Positions 9,101 through 17,953 of a stretch of 64,000 nucleotides of DNA are shown here, piece after piece. The position numbers and the translations under genes are program-made. Below the pieces are notes generated by a model. That model did not search any database and had not been told where the DNA came from. It worked only from the letters and a program-made list of their open reading frames with translations. Source of the stretch: UBA4416 sp040386075 (GTDB lineage: Bacteria; Bacteroidota; Bacteroidia; B-17B0; Aurantibacillaceae); NCBI GenBank assembly GCA_040386075.1, contig JAZKGE010000056.1:1-64000 (forward strand), in the 5' to 3' direction. Numbering within the stretch: the stretch's first letter is position 1; every line of letters begins with the position of its first letter.

Positions 9101-9331
9101 ATGATCGATAAAATAAGATACTGGTTCGAACAGCAGGCTTTTGGGGTTTGCGAATGGTGGGGCAAAAAACTTGGTATAAAAACCACTAACATCCGTATGT
9201 ATTTTATTTACCTTTCTTTCTTTACATTCGGTTCCCCGGTTATTATTTATTTCATTATGGCTTTTATACTGGAACATAAGGAAAGCTTTAAGCCAACTAA
9301 TTTTCGCCGCCGCAGCGTTTGGGACCTGTAA
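9101..9331 (+). CDS. PspC-domain small membrane protein
   Basis: A 76-residue protein resembling the PspC domain: an amphipathic N-terminus with GVCEWWGKKLGIKTTNIR (compare the usual GVCgGLAeyfGid...vR) followed by one transmembrane segment (MYFIYLSFFTFGSPVIIYFIMAFIL) and a basic tail. PspC proteins sit in the inner membrane and in other bacteria take part in envelope-stress sensing; the role here is inferred only from the domain. ATG 9101 is preferred over TTG 9092 because the latter falls in a TATCTTTG promoter box. It follows the DUF2851 gene by 39 bases. Confidence 0.85.
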   Translation: MIDKIRYWFEQQAFGVCEWWGKKLGIKTTNIRMYFIYLSFFTFGSPVIIYFIMAFILEHKESFKPTNFRRRSVWDL

Positions 9332-9725
9332 AACCAGTTTATTGGTACAGTTACCTTTTAAAGTTTAAGTTAATTGATGTTGACTCAAATTAAGTGTCAT
9401 CAATCATACATTAAGTATCATCGAATTCGAATTAAATAGCATCGATCTTGAATTAAGTGGTAACAAACTTAGAGGTAAAGTTCATTTGTCTTTGGAAAGG
9501 TAATCTCTGCTTAAGTACATTTTTTTATGCAGTTAATATTGCCAGATTTGTCCTCAGTTCTAACAGTTTACACCACTTTATCGACAAAAACAATTATTTT
9601 AACAGATAAATGGTATACTTTGTGTGTTAATTAAGTTTTTATTTTTTAACTTTTTTTATACTTTAGTGAGCCTTATCAAAAAGGGAATAATCTTAGCTCA
9701 TTTATAATCAGAAATAATCATATCC
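9332..9725. other. 394-bp intergenic control region ahead of the surface module
   Basis: No open reading frame of note. The left third holds four 21-bp tandem repeats (described separately). The right part has A/T tracts and two TATACTTT sequences (about 9614 and 9657), of which the first continues to TATACTTTG, a promoter-like box with one extra base in the spacer. The position, immediately before a run of large co-directional surface genes, makes it the likely control region of that module. Confidence 0.6.
9389..9472. repeat. Four 21-bp tandem imperfect repeats
   Basis: Units begin at 9389, 9410, 9431 and 9452, exactly 21 bases apart, with the consensus ATTAAGTRKCATCGA at the start of each unit (the copies read ATTAAGTGTCATCAA, ATTAAGTATCATCGA, ATTAAATAGCATCGA and ATTAAGTGGTAACAA). 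Two helical turns per unit would place bound proteins on one face of the DNA. They lie about 250 bases upstream of the first surface gene, as an upstream activator array might. Confidence 0.75.
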
Positions 9726-12700
9726 ATGAAAAAACTTTTATTCACGCTTTTTACATTTTCAGCATTTGTTGCTTTTTCACAAGCACCACAAAAAATCAGT
9801 TACCAGGGTGTAGCCCGAAATGTATCAGGTACAGCGTTAGCGAGTCAACCAATAGGATTGAAATTTGTAATTTCTAATGGTGTTGGTCCTGTATATGAGG
9901 AAACACATCCGGTTAATACAAATGCTTTTGGGTTATTTACTGTTTTTATTGGCGGAGGTACTCCCACGCTTGGTTCGTTCTCTTCGATCAATTGGTCAAC
10001 CGGCACTTATTTTTTAGAAGTATTAATAGATCCGGCCGGCGGAACATCCTATGCATCTGTGGGAACACAACAGTTTATGAGTGTGCCTTATGCCTTATAT
10101 GCGCAAACATCAGGTAATGCAAGTCCAACACCAACTATAAATATCAATTTACCAAATACAGTAACAGGTTCGGGAGGTAATTATAATATTACCGTGTCTT
10201 CGCAAACTTTAAGTATTTCAGGAAACCAGGTTTCTATCAGCAATGGTAATACGATTACTTTGCCGGTGCCACCAGTCTATACGGCAGGACCAGGGATCGA
10301 CATTAACGGTAGCGGCGTTATTTCAAATACCTTAACCCCGGTTACACCAACAATTACGGGTATTGGTATTGCCAATGTTACTCCCACATCCGGTAATAAT
10401 TTTACTGTAAGTGTTGCTCAACCAACATTAAGTTATAATAATAGCACCAATGTTTTAAGTTTAACGCACGATGGCACTACCGTTACAACCGCCACTTTAG
10501 CGGGTACCGGAACAAATACAACCAGCATTGTAGGATCAGGTCTTGCAACGGTAACTCCAACAACAGGAAGCAGTTTTACAGTAAGTGTCCCGAATCCAAC
10601 TTTAACCCTTGGTGCAGGATCACTTTCCATCAGCAACGGTAACAGCGTTATATTGCCTACTCAATCATTAAGTATCAATTCAAATTTATTATCCATCAGC
10701 GGCCCGGGTGGAAATACAGTATCATTGCCTGCAACATCTATCTCAGGGATTGCTACCGGCATCACTACTACAACAGTGAGCGGAAATACATTTACGGTTA
10801 ATACACCCATGCCAATTTATACAGCGGGTACAGGCGTTTTAAGTTTTGGTGGAACTAATACCGTTGTTGCAACTCCTTCCTTATCTATTGCAGGGAATGT
10901 GTTACGGTCAGGTCCCGCATCTAATACAGTGACCATACCCGGTGGTAGCATTACAGGTATGGGAACAGGCATTGCTTCCGTCACTACAAGTGTGAACAAT
11001 TTTACGGTAAACGTACCAACGCCTACTTACAATACAGCAACAGGAATTTTAGCTTTTGGAACCAATACGCTAAATGCGGCCCCAACTTTATCATTAACGG
11101 GCTCTACACTTTCTTCAGGTACAAACTCTGTGAACTTAGCCACGCTTCCCGGATTATGGACAGCGCCTACGGCTACAGTTGTTGCCTTATCTACGGCCTC
11201 CAACTTTGTAGGAATTGGAACAAACACTCCCGTACATAAATTAGATGTTGCTTTTTCAAGTACTGCAACGGCAGCTATTCGCGGACGCAATTCGGGTACA
11301 GGCACAGCTTCTACTGGAGTTTTTGGTGAAAATCTTAATAATGGCATAGGCGTATATGGGGAAAGTAATAGTGGACAAGGTATATGGGGTAAATCAACTT
11401 CTGATGCCGGTGTGTATGGAGAATCAGTTTCAGGTAACGCAGGTAAATTTTTAATGACAGGAAATGGTTCATCATTTGGTGTCCAGGTACAAACCAACGG
11501 TACAGGCGCTGCGCTTTATGCAAAAACAAATAATACAACTGCAGCGGCGCTTGCCGCAAAAATTGAAGGTAATGTTGATATTCAAAATCCGGGATCAACA
11601 TCCGGCAAATTGATCAATGCTGTACAAACTAATTCAGTGAGTGATGGATTTTCTTTAGATGTAAATAATGTCAATAATGTTGGAAATGCTTTACAGGTAA
11701 GACATTTCGGATCAGGAAAAGCAGGTTATTTTGAAGTAAGTAATTCTGGTAACGGCGGGCCGGCCGTTGAAGTGCTAAATAATGGTACAGCTAGTTCTAT
11801 TAGAGCAGTTAATTCAAATACGGCAAGTGCCGGAGCGCATGCTATTGTTGCGCAGGCAGCCTCAGGCGCAGCTTTATCGGCTACGAGTTCCGGAAGTTTA
11901 GTATCTACTATTTACGCTACTAATTCGGGAGCCGGGGATGTGATTTACGCTAATGCCAATGACGGGATCGCATTTTATGGTGCTAATACCAGTTCTTCAT
12001 CCAAGTCGGTCATGGAACTCGCGAGTAACGGTGACGGGATTGCTTTGCAGGTTTATAAAAACAGTGGAGCAACAGGCTATGTAGCATCCTTTCTTAACAG
12101 TTCAACTGTCAACCCTTCCAATGCTGTTATCGTTTCCAGCACGGGGGCAGCACATAGTTTATATAGTGCCAACTCCAATGCATCGTTTAACGCTTTTGCT
12201 GGTTTATTTGACGGAGGGCTTGTTTCCAAAGGAAAAACCAATACATCTGCTGCTTTTTCATTTAAGGCATTTGACAACAGCGGAACGGAATTGTTTGGCG
12301 TGAGAAATGACGGACATGTTGGTGTTAACGCTACTTCGCCAGCTCATCGATTAACCGTAGTTGAACCAAGCGCTGCAAATGCAGCAATTTTTGCTTCCAA
12401 TGTTTCAGCCGCAGCAAATGCTTCGGCACATGGTATTATGGGTTTAACAAGTAATTCACATATATTAGCAGCAGCGGTTTTCGGTCAAAATAGTGGTTCC
12501 GGTCCAAGTATTTTTGGCGTTAAAAGCCCATCAGAAACAGGTATTGCCGGCAGATTTGAATTACAGAATACCAGTAACTCAGCCGATGCCGTATTTGCAA
12601 AAACAGATGGATCGGGAGCAGCCGTTCATGCAGTGTCAAGTACAACTACTAATATGGTATCTACTTTAGCGTTATGGGTAGAAAACGGACACATTAAATC

Positions 12701-13055
12701 TACCGGCTCGGTTCCTACAGCAAGTACTGTATCAAATTCAACGTCATTTTCGGGTGCAAGTTACACGCTTAATAGTGCTACAGATGTTAAAGGAAATTTA
12801 TTAGCTGTGTGCACAACTACCTCAGGACTGAGTATTTATGCGGGTAGCACTATAACCTTTAGAGTGAGTTTTAGTAAGGCTTATCAAGTTGCTCCTACTG
12901 TAGTAATTACTCCTATACAGGATATGAACGGTTTGTCCTATTTTGTTTCGGGAACTAATACTACTTCATTTACTATCACTATTAGAAACAGTGCTGCAGG
13001 TACTATAGCGGTTCCGAATCTTTCCTTTGGATTTAACTACATGGTTATTGAATAA
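9726..13055 (+). CDS. Large secreted tail-fibre-like surface protein
   Basis: A 1109-residue protein with a signal peptide (1-18, cleavage in AFSQ). Residues about 19-130 form the N-terminal domain common to Bacteroidota fibre-like proteins (KISYQGVARN ... QFMSVPYALYAQT). Then comes a Ser/Thr/Asn/Gly-rich beta-repeat shaft (about 150-490), a tail-fibre signature near residue 495 (GIGTNTPVHKLDV) and again near 861 (GVNATSPAHRLTV), and a long Ala/Ser-rich region. The last 95 residues (FRVSFSKAYQVAPTVVITP ... FGFNYMVIE) resemble H-type-lectin / phage fibre-tip domains (inference). There is no type-A or type-B T9SS sorting domain. The next gene is a paralogue; together they look like displayed fibres or adhesins. 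Confidence 0.85.
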   Translation: MKKLLFTLFTFSAFVAFSQAPQKISYQGVARNVSGTALASQPIGLKFVISNGVGPVYEETHPVNTNAFGLFTVFIGGGTPTLGSFSSINWSTGTYFLEVLIDPAGGTSYASVGTQQFMSVPYALYAQTSGNASPTPTININLPNTVTGSGGNYNITVSSQTLSISGNQVSISNGNTITLPVPPVYTAGPGIDINGSGVISNTLTPVTPTITGIGIANVTPTSGNNFTVSVAQPTLSYNNSTNVLSLTHDGTTVTTATLAGTGTNTTSIVGSGLATVTPTTGSSFTVSVPNPTLTLGAGSLSISNGNSVILPTQSLSINSNLLSISGPGGNTVSLPATSISGIATGITTTTVSGNTFTVNTPMPIYTAGTGVLSFGGTNTVVATPSLSIAGNVLRSGPASNTVTIPGGSITGMGTGIASVTTSVNNFTVNVPTPTYNTATGILAFGTNTLNAAPTLSLTGSTLSSGTNSVNLATLPGLWTAPTATVVALSTASNFVGIGTNTPVHKLDVAFSSTATAAIRGRNSGTGTASTGVFGENLNNGIGVYGESNSGQGIWGKSTSDAGVYGESVSGNAGKFLMTGNGSSFGVQVQTNGTGAALYAKTNNTTAAALAAKIEGNVDIQNPGSTSGKLINAVQTNSVSDGFSLDVNNVNNVGNALQVRHFGSGKAGYFEVSNSGNGGPAVEVLNNGTASSIRAVNSNTASAGAHAIVAQAASGAALSATSSGSLVSTIYATNSGAGDVIYANANDGIAFYGANTSSSSKSVMELASNGDGIALQVYKNSGATGYVASFLNSSTVNPSNAVIVSSTGAAHSLYSANSNASFNAFAGLFDGGLVSKGKTNTSAAFSFKAFDNSGTELFGVRNDGHVGVNATSPAHRLTVVEPSAANAAIFASNVSAAANASAHGIMGLTSNSHILAAAVFGQNSGSGPSIFGVKSPSETGIAGRFELQNTSNSADAVFAKTDGSGAAVHAVSSTTTNMVSTLALWVENGHIKSTGSVPTASTVSNSTSFSGASYTLNSATDVKGNLLAVCTTTSGLSIYAGSTITFRVSFSKAYQVAPTVVITPIQDMNGLSYFVSGTNTTSFTITIRNSAAGTIAVPNLSFGFNYMVIE

Positions 13056-13094
13056 TTTACAATCTCAAAATTTAATTTGAAAAACAGATCATCA

Positions 13095-16000
13095 ATGAAA
13101 AAACTATTAGCTGCTTTATTTACATTATCAACGCTGAGCGTGTTTGCACAAACGCATGCGGGAATTAATTACCAATCTATCATTCGTAATACCGGTGGAA
13201 CAGTGATGGCATCAACGCCTGTAACCATTGATTTTAAGTTGTACTCTACTGTTCCAACTTTTAGTAATACCTTGCTATATCACGAAACTCATTCTACTAC
13301 CACAAACCAGTTTGGGATGGCTAATGTGGTGATTGGTAAAGGTACAATGGTTGGCGGTGTGTTTTCGTTTACTAACGTTCCCTGGCCGGCCGGAGTGGCT
13401 TATGAAGTATTAGTTAATTCAAATCAGGTTGGATCACGGCAGCCATTTATGAGTGTGCCCTATGCTTTTGCTGCGGCTTATGCGCCGGCACCAAGCGTTA
13501 CGTTTTCTAACAATGTTCTTTCAGTAGGAGGAAACACAGTAAGTATTACTTCCGGGTCAACGTATACGGCAGGTAACGGTATTGAAATTATTGGAAGTGC
13601 AATTAACGGTACAGCTAACATTGTTGGCTCTGGAGCTACTACGGTTACGGGAACCTATCCTAACTTAACCATTAACACACCAACTACACAGGTTTATACT
13701 GCGGGACCGGGTATCGATATTTCAACTTTGGGTGTAATTTCAAATACGTTGACTCCCGTTACGCCAACAATTACAGCAGGAACTAATATTACTATAAACC
13801 CTGCTGCTCCCGCTAATTCCTATACAGTAAGTGCGCCAACTTATAGTTTATCTCAAACCGGAAATAACATCGATCTGTTACAAAACGGAACAAGCATTGG
13901 CACGGCTACACTACCTGTTTCAACGAGCTATAGTGCAGGAAACGGCATTAATATTTCCGGTAGTGTTATTACAAGTACAGGTTCAATTTCGGGAGCAGGT
14001 TCTGCATCGGTTACAGGATCTTATCCAAACTACACTATCAATGTGCCTGCCGGAACAACTTTACCAACAGGGTTTAACGGACAGTTTTTATATAATACCG
14101 GCGGAACTGTTTGGGACACGCTTCCAAGAACTAATTTATATTTCGACGGCACTAATTTCGGGATCGGAACAACTTCTCCGACAGCAAATCTTCATGTAAA
14201 CGGAGACGGTAAGTTTAACAACAGTGTTACAACAACCCAGCTTTACACAACCAATTTTAAAATGACCGGTATTAATGCCGGGTATGTTTTAACCAGCGAT
14301 GGGTCGGGAAACGGAACCTGGCAATCACCAGCCCCGGCCGCAAACTATTCGCTTACTTCCAATTCAAATACAATAACATTAAGTAACGGTTCATCCATAA
14401 CTACGGCAACTGTTCCGGTTCAACCCAGTGTAACCGGTATCGGTGTGGTAAACGTTACGCCTTTTGCTAACAGCTACCAGGTTAATGTTCCTATGTCGAC
14501 CTATAATAATACAACAGGTGTTTTTAGTACAGGTGGACAAACTATTGCTGTTACACCTACGCTTACTTTGACCGGAAATATTTTACGTTCAGGCCCGACA
14601 ACTAATACAGTAAGTTTGGCCGCCTTAAATACATGGTCCTTATCATCCGGTGTCTTATTTCCGGCTACATTAACCAATAGCGTTGGTGTAGGTACAAGCG
14701 GACCATTGACTGACAGGATGGAGATCGATCATGTATCTTCTACGGGGTCCACTCAGTTACATTTAAAGCAAACAACCGGCGGAGATGCTTTTTCAAGAAT
14801 TAAATTTACAAATGCTTCCATTCCTTCTAAGTTCTGGTTGAGCACTGTAACATCTGCAGCATCGGATGCCAACTCAGGCCATAATTTTTTCTACAATAAT
14901 GGTTCAATAGGTCATAATATATTTACAGTTGCAGGTGATGGAAGAGTATCGGTTAATACATTCTCTACAATGACCAATGCCATCATGGATGTGAACGGTG
15001 CTTTGGAAATAGATTCTACATTTGTTGTAAATGCTATTGCAAGTGCGCCAAATTCTTCATCCAATTCAGGTAAAATATATTTTGATGGCCCAAGTCAAAA
15101 ATTCAAAGTTTCTCAAAACGGCGCGCCTTTTGTTGATCTGATATCAGGACCATCCCCATGGCTACAAGGCAGCGGATTAGTTCATTTGGCAAACTCAACA
15201 GATAATGTTGGAATAGGAACAACATCTCCCGTTGCTTCATTGGATGTAACAGGGAACATCAGAGTGAATGATAAAATATTTTTCGGTGCAGTAGGAGGCA
15301 TTAACTCAGGTTATACCGGTATTTATTCCGAAAATGATGATCTGAAGCTTGCTGTATTTAAACCGGGTGCTGCTGCTAATTCGTTTGCGCCGGCCAGTAA
15401 TTCAATGGATGCTGTTATTATAAAATCACAAACCGGAAACGTAGGTATTGGAATAAATGCGCCAAATGCAAAACTCGATGTGGTTTCAGTAGGAGTGCCT
15501 CCAACAATTTCGGGTATGAATAGTGGTAGTGGGCATGGTGTATTTGGATCAAGCGCTAGTTCTGTTTCCGCAGGTGTAATGGGAACAAACGATAACTCGG
15601 GACCTTCTATAGCGGGGGTTAAAGTAAGCCCGGCAACAGGGAATGTCGCTAATTTTAAAAACACAAATATAAACAATAGTGCTGATGCTTTATTAAGCCA
15701 TACAGATGGAAACGGGGCAGCAATTCATGCTATAAACGGGCCATCCAGTGCAGCAAGTTCTAATATTGGTGTGTTAATTGAAGAAGGGCATATTGGTTCT
15801 GCGGCTTTAAGTAATTTAACGGCCTCTAGTCCCAATACATGTGGTTGTGTTGGTTCTGTTACCATGGATTCGCACAGCACAGATGTTGCTGGTACGTTAA
15901 GGGCTGTATTTACATCTACAACCGGAGCTTTGGTAGATATAAATGTAACTTTCGTAAAACCTTATAAAAAATTTCCCGTTGTAACTATAACGCCTGGGCC

Positions 16001-16151
16001 GCATCCACCGTTTTCATTCACTCAGTTTATTGTAACGCCAATAGGAGCACCGGGCAATTATACAGGTTTTAAAGTTTCAATTGAATCAGGTATTAACTCA
16101 TCTGCTAGTGCTTATTTGTATAACTACATCGTTATTGAAGGAAAAAATTAA
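13095..16151 (+). CDS. Second large tail-fibre-like surface protein (paralogue)
   Basis: A 1018-residue paralogue of the preceding protein. Signal peptide (MKKLLAALFTLSTLSVFAQ), N-terminal fibre domain ending in PFMSVPYAFAAAY, a beta-repeat shaft that shares the YTAGPGIDI...VISNTLTPVTPTIT module with its neighbour, tail-fibre signatures near residues 355 (GIGTTSPTANLHV), 704 (GIGTTSPVASLDV) and 781 (GIGINAPNAKLDV), and a C-terminal lectin-like domain (INVTFVKPYKKFPVVTITP ... LYNYIVIEGKN). The start is taken at the ATG at 13095, which begins a normal signal peptide; the in-frame TTG at 13077 adds six unlikely residues. It lies 39 bases after the upstream gene, so the two are probably co-transcribed. 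No T9SS sorting domain is seen. Confidence 0.85.
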   Translation: MKKLLAALFTLSTLSVFAQTHAGINYQSIIRNTGGTVMASTPVTIDFKLYSTVPTFSNTLLYHETHSTTTNQFGMANVVIGKGTMVGGVFSFTNVPWPAGVAYEVLVNSNQVGSRQPFMSVPYAFAAAYAPAPSVTFSNNVLSVGGNTVSITSGSTYTAGNGIEIIGSAINGTANIVGSGATTVTGTYPNLTINTPTTQVYTAGPGIDISTLGVISNTLTPVTPTITAGTNITINPAAPANSYTVSAPTYSLSQTGNNIDLLQNGTSIGTATLPVSTSYSAGNGINISGSVITSTGSISGAGSASVTGSYPNYTINVPAGTTLPTGFNGQFLYNTGGTVWDTLPRTNLYFDGTNFGIGTTSPTANLHVNGDGKFNNSVTTTQLYTTNFKMTGINAGYVLTSDGSGNGTWQSPAPAANYSLTSNSNTITLSNGSSITTATVPVQPSVTGIGVVNVTPFANSYQVNVPMSTYNNTTGVFSTGGQTIAVTPTLTLTGNILRSGPTTNTVSLAALNTWSLSSGVLFPATLTNSVGVGTSGPLTDRMEIDHVSSTGSTQLHLKQTTGGDAFSRIKFTNASIPSKFWLSTVTSAASDANSGHNFFYNNGSIGHNIFTVAGDGRVSVNTFSTMTNAIMDVNGALEIDSTFVVNAIASAPNSSSNSGKIYFDGPSQKFKVSQNGAPFVDLISGPSPWLQGSGLVHLANSTDNVGIGTTSPVASLDVTGNIRVNDKIFFGAVGGINSGYTGIYSENDDLKLAVFKPGAAANSFAPASNSMDAVIIKSQTGNVGIGINAPNAKLDVVSVGVPPTISGMNSGSGHGVFGSSASSVSAGVMGTNDNSGPSIAGVKVSPATGNVANFKNTNINNSADALLSHTDGNGAAIHAINGPSSAASSNIGVLIEEGHIGSAALSNLTASSPNTCGCVGSVTMDSHSTDVAGTLRAVFTSTTGALVDINVTFVKPYKKFPVVTITPGPHPPFSFTQFIVTPIGAPGNYTGFKVSIESGINSSASAYLYNYIVIEGKN

Positions 16152-16162
16152 GATATAAGAAC

Positions 16163-16963
16163 ATGAAGAAATTACTAATTATAAATATGATGATCTGTTC
16201 GCTGCTTTGCAGGTCGCAAAGCATATCACCACAGGTTTTTAATTCGGCCGGTGGTGGCGGACAAGTTGGGTCTTCCAACATTGAGGTTTACTATAATATT
16301 GGAGAACCAATTGTGGCTACTGTTGGTAATGCAAATAATGTTATCACGCAGGGTTTTTTGCAACCGGATATTGTTGGTGAGTTTGGATTAACGGCTTCGG
16401 CCTTTATTACACCAAATACATGCGCTGATAAAGCAGATGGTATGATCAGGGTTGCTGCTTTTGTTTCGGGAGCTGCTAACCAAAATGATTTCCAGCTCTC
16501 CTATTACTGGACTCCGTCCAGCTACTGTCAGTCAGTAACAACCTGTTCAACCGTTACCGATCTTCCTGCAGGCACTTATTCTGTTTTAGTTGTTTCGCAT
16601 TATATCGGATCAGGTGCAGCAATGCCCGATGATTCAGTAAGCATTCTCTCGCTGATAGTAAATGGCAGTACGGAACCTTGCCAGATAAGTATATACAATG
16701 GATTATCGCCAAATGGTGATGGGATCAATGATTTTTTTACGATCCAAAATATTGAAGAGTTTCCGGGTAATCGTGTAGAAATATATAACCGCTGGGGACA
16801 AATGCTGGCAGAATTTAAACCTTACGATAACTCTGAGAATTCGTGGAAAGGTACTATGAAAGATTCCGGACAACCGGCACCATCCGGAACTTATTTTTAT
16901 GTGATCGATCTGGGTAACGGAACCAAACCTATTAAAGGTTGGTTGGAATTAACAGGTAAGTAA
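16163..16963 (+). CDS. T9SS type-B sorting-domain surface protein
   Basis: A 266-residue secreted protein: signal peptide (about 1-18), a short mature region with paired cysteines (SSYCQSVTTCSTVTDLPAG), and from about residue 178 a gliding-motility-associated C-terminal domain, the type-B T9SS signal (NGLSPNGDGINDFF, VEIYNRWGQMLAEF, SGTYFYVIDLG, KGWLELTG). This domain is recognised by the type IX translocon and exports the passenger across the outer membrane. The passenger is small; it may be a linker or tip for the neighbouring fibres (inference). PorP/SprF follows 9 bases later, which fits the known dependence of type-B cargo on a dedicated PorP/SprF-type barrel. Confidence 0.92.
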   Translation: MKKLLIINMMICSLLCRSQSISPQVFNSAGGGGQVGSSNIEVYYNIGEPIVATVGNANNVITQGFLQPDIVGEFGLTASAFITPNTCADKADGMIRVAAFVSGAANQNDFQLSYYWTPSSYCQSVTTCSTVTDLPAGTYSVLVVSHYIGSGAAMPDDSVSILSLIVNGSTEPCQISIYNGLSPNGDGINDFFTIQNIEEFPGNRVEIYNRWGQMLAEFKPYDNSENSWKGTMKDSGQPAPSGTYFYVIDLGNGTKPIKGWLELTGK

Positions 16964-16972
16964 TTATTTTAA

Positions 16973-17932
16973 ATGAAAGACATGAAGAAAATTATTATAA
17001 CGCTTTTTGGATGTATGTTATTTATAGCATCTAAAGCACAACAAGATCCTCAATACAACCTATACCAGTTCAATCAAATGGTTATCAATCCGGCCTATGC
17101 CGGCGCACGGGATGCTATTGCAGTTGTAATGGATATGAGAAAACAGTGGGTGAGTTTTCCGGGTGCACCAACCACACTTGGCTTTAGCGTTCATTCACCT
17201 GTTTTAAATAATAAGGTAGGGATTGGGTTAAGTGCCGTTTCAGATCAGATCGGTGCCAAGAGTGTAAATGGGATCTACGGTAACTTTGCTTATATCTTAA
17301 AACTAAATAATAAATGCAAATTATCATTTGGATTAAGAGCCGGCTATTTGAATTACAAATTTAATTTCAGCAAGGTAAATTATAAAGATGCTAACGAAAC
17401 AACTATTACAGATCTTTCGAATACCAATAAAGGTGTTTTAGATATCGATGCAGGATTATTTTTGAAAACAAATACGTTTTTTGCAGGATTAAGTGCTACA
17501 CATTTAACACGGGCAAAGATCTATACTCAAAATTATGAGTCTGTAAACCCTGCAACAGGCGCTACCTCAAACTTCAGCAGTAGTTATGCATTGAACTCAC
17601 ATCTTTTCTTTGTGATGGGAAAAGCGTTTGCTATTAATGAGAATTTTGTATTTAGTCCTTCCATTATGGTTAAGTCTGTTACAGGAACAGCTATGGGAGA
17701 TGTTAACCTAAACTTTTTTATTAAAAAACGTTTATGGCTTGGTGTGTTTTTTAAACAAGGTTATGGTGCAGGTGCATTGATACAGGTTTACGCTACAGAA
17801 AAGTTTCGTATTGGATATAGTTACGACACAGGCCTGGGGACCAAACGTTTACTTGGAGCTTCGCATGAGATCATGTTAGGATTTGATTTCGGTAACTATA
17901 AATCAAAAACATTATCACCAAGATTTTTATAA
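16973..17932 (+). CDS. PorP/SprF family outer-membrane protein
   Basis: A 319-residue outer-membrane barrel of the PorP/SprF family. The diagnostic N-terminus is present after the signal peptide: QQDPQYNLYQFNQMVINPAY, AGARDAI, RKQWVSFPGAPTT. The C-terminus ends in strand-like RIGYSYDTGLG and HEIMLGFDFG. Family members help T9SS export and anchor type-B cargo at the cell surface; SprF does this for the gliding adhesin SprB. Here the partner is most likely the type-B protein encoded 9 bases upstream. Translation could start at 16973 or at the ATG at 16982; both give a signal peptide. Not given the symbol sprF because several paralogues per genome are usual. Confidence 0.95.
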   Translation: MKDMKKIIITLFGCMLFIASKAQQDPQYNLYQFNQMVINPAYAGARDAIAVVMDMRKQWVSFPGAPTTLGFSVHSPVLNNKVGIGLSAVSDQIGAKSVNGIYGNFAYILKLNNKCKLSFGLRAGYLNYKFNFSKVNYKDANETTITDLSNTNKGVLDIDAGLFLKTNTFFAGLSATHLTRAKIYTQNYESVNPATGATSNFSSSYALNSHLFFVMGKAFAINENFVFSPSIMVKSVTGTAMGDVNLNFFIKKRLWLGVFFKQGYGAGALIQVYATEKFRIGYSYDTGLGTKRLLGASHEIMLGFDFGNYKSKTLSPRFL

Positions 17933-17953
17933 TCAAAAATATTAAGAACCACT

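Noticed and set aside
9389..9472. CRISPR-like array
   Set aside because: The 21-bp units are contiguous with no spacers, and no cas genes are present.
11027..11497. A 156-codon open frame on the minus strand inside the first fibre gene
   Set aside because: It is antisense to a clearly coding, low-complexity repeat region; its Pro/Val/Ala-rich translation mirrors Gly/Thr/Asn repeats on the plus strand and has no start context.
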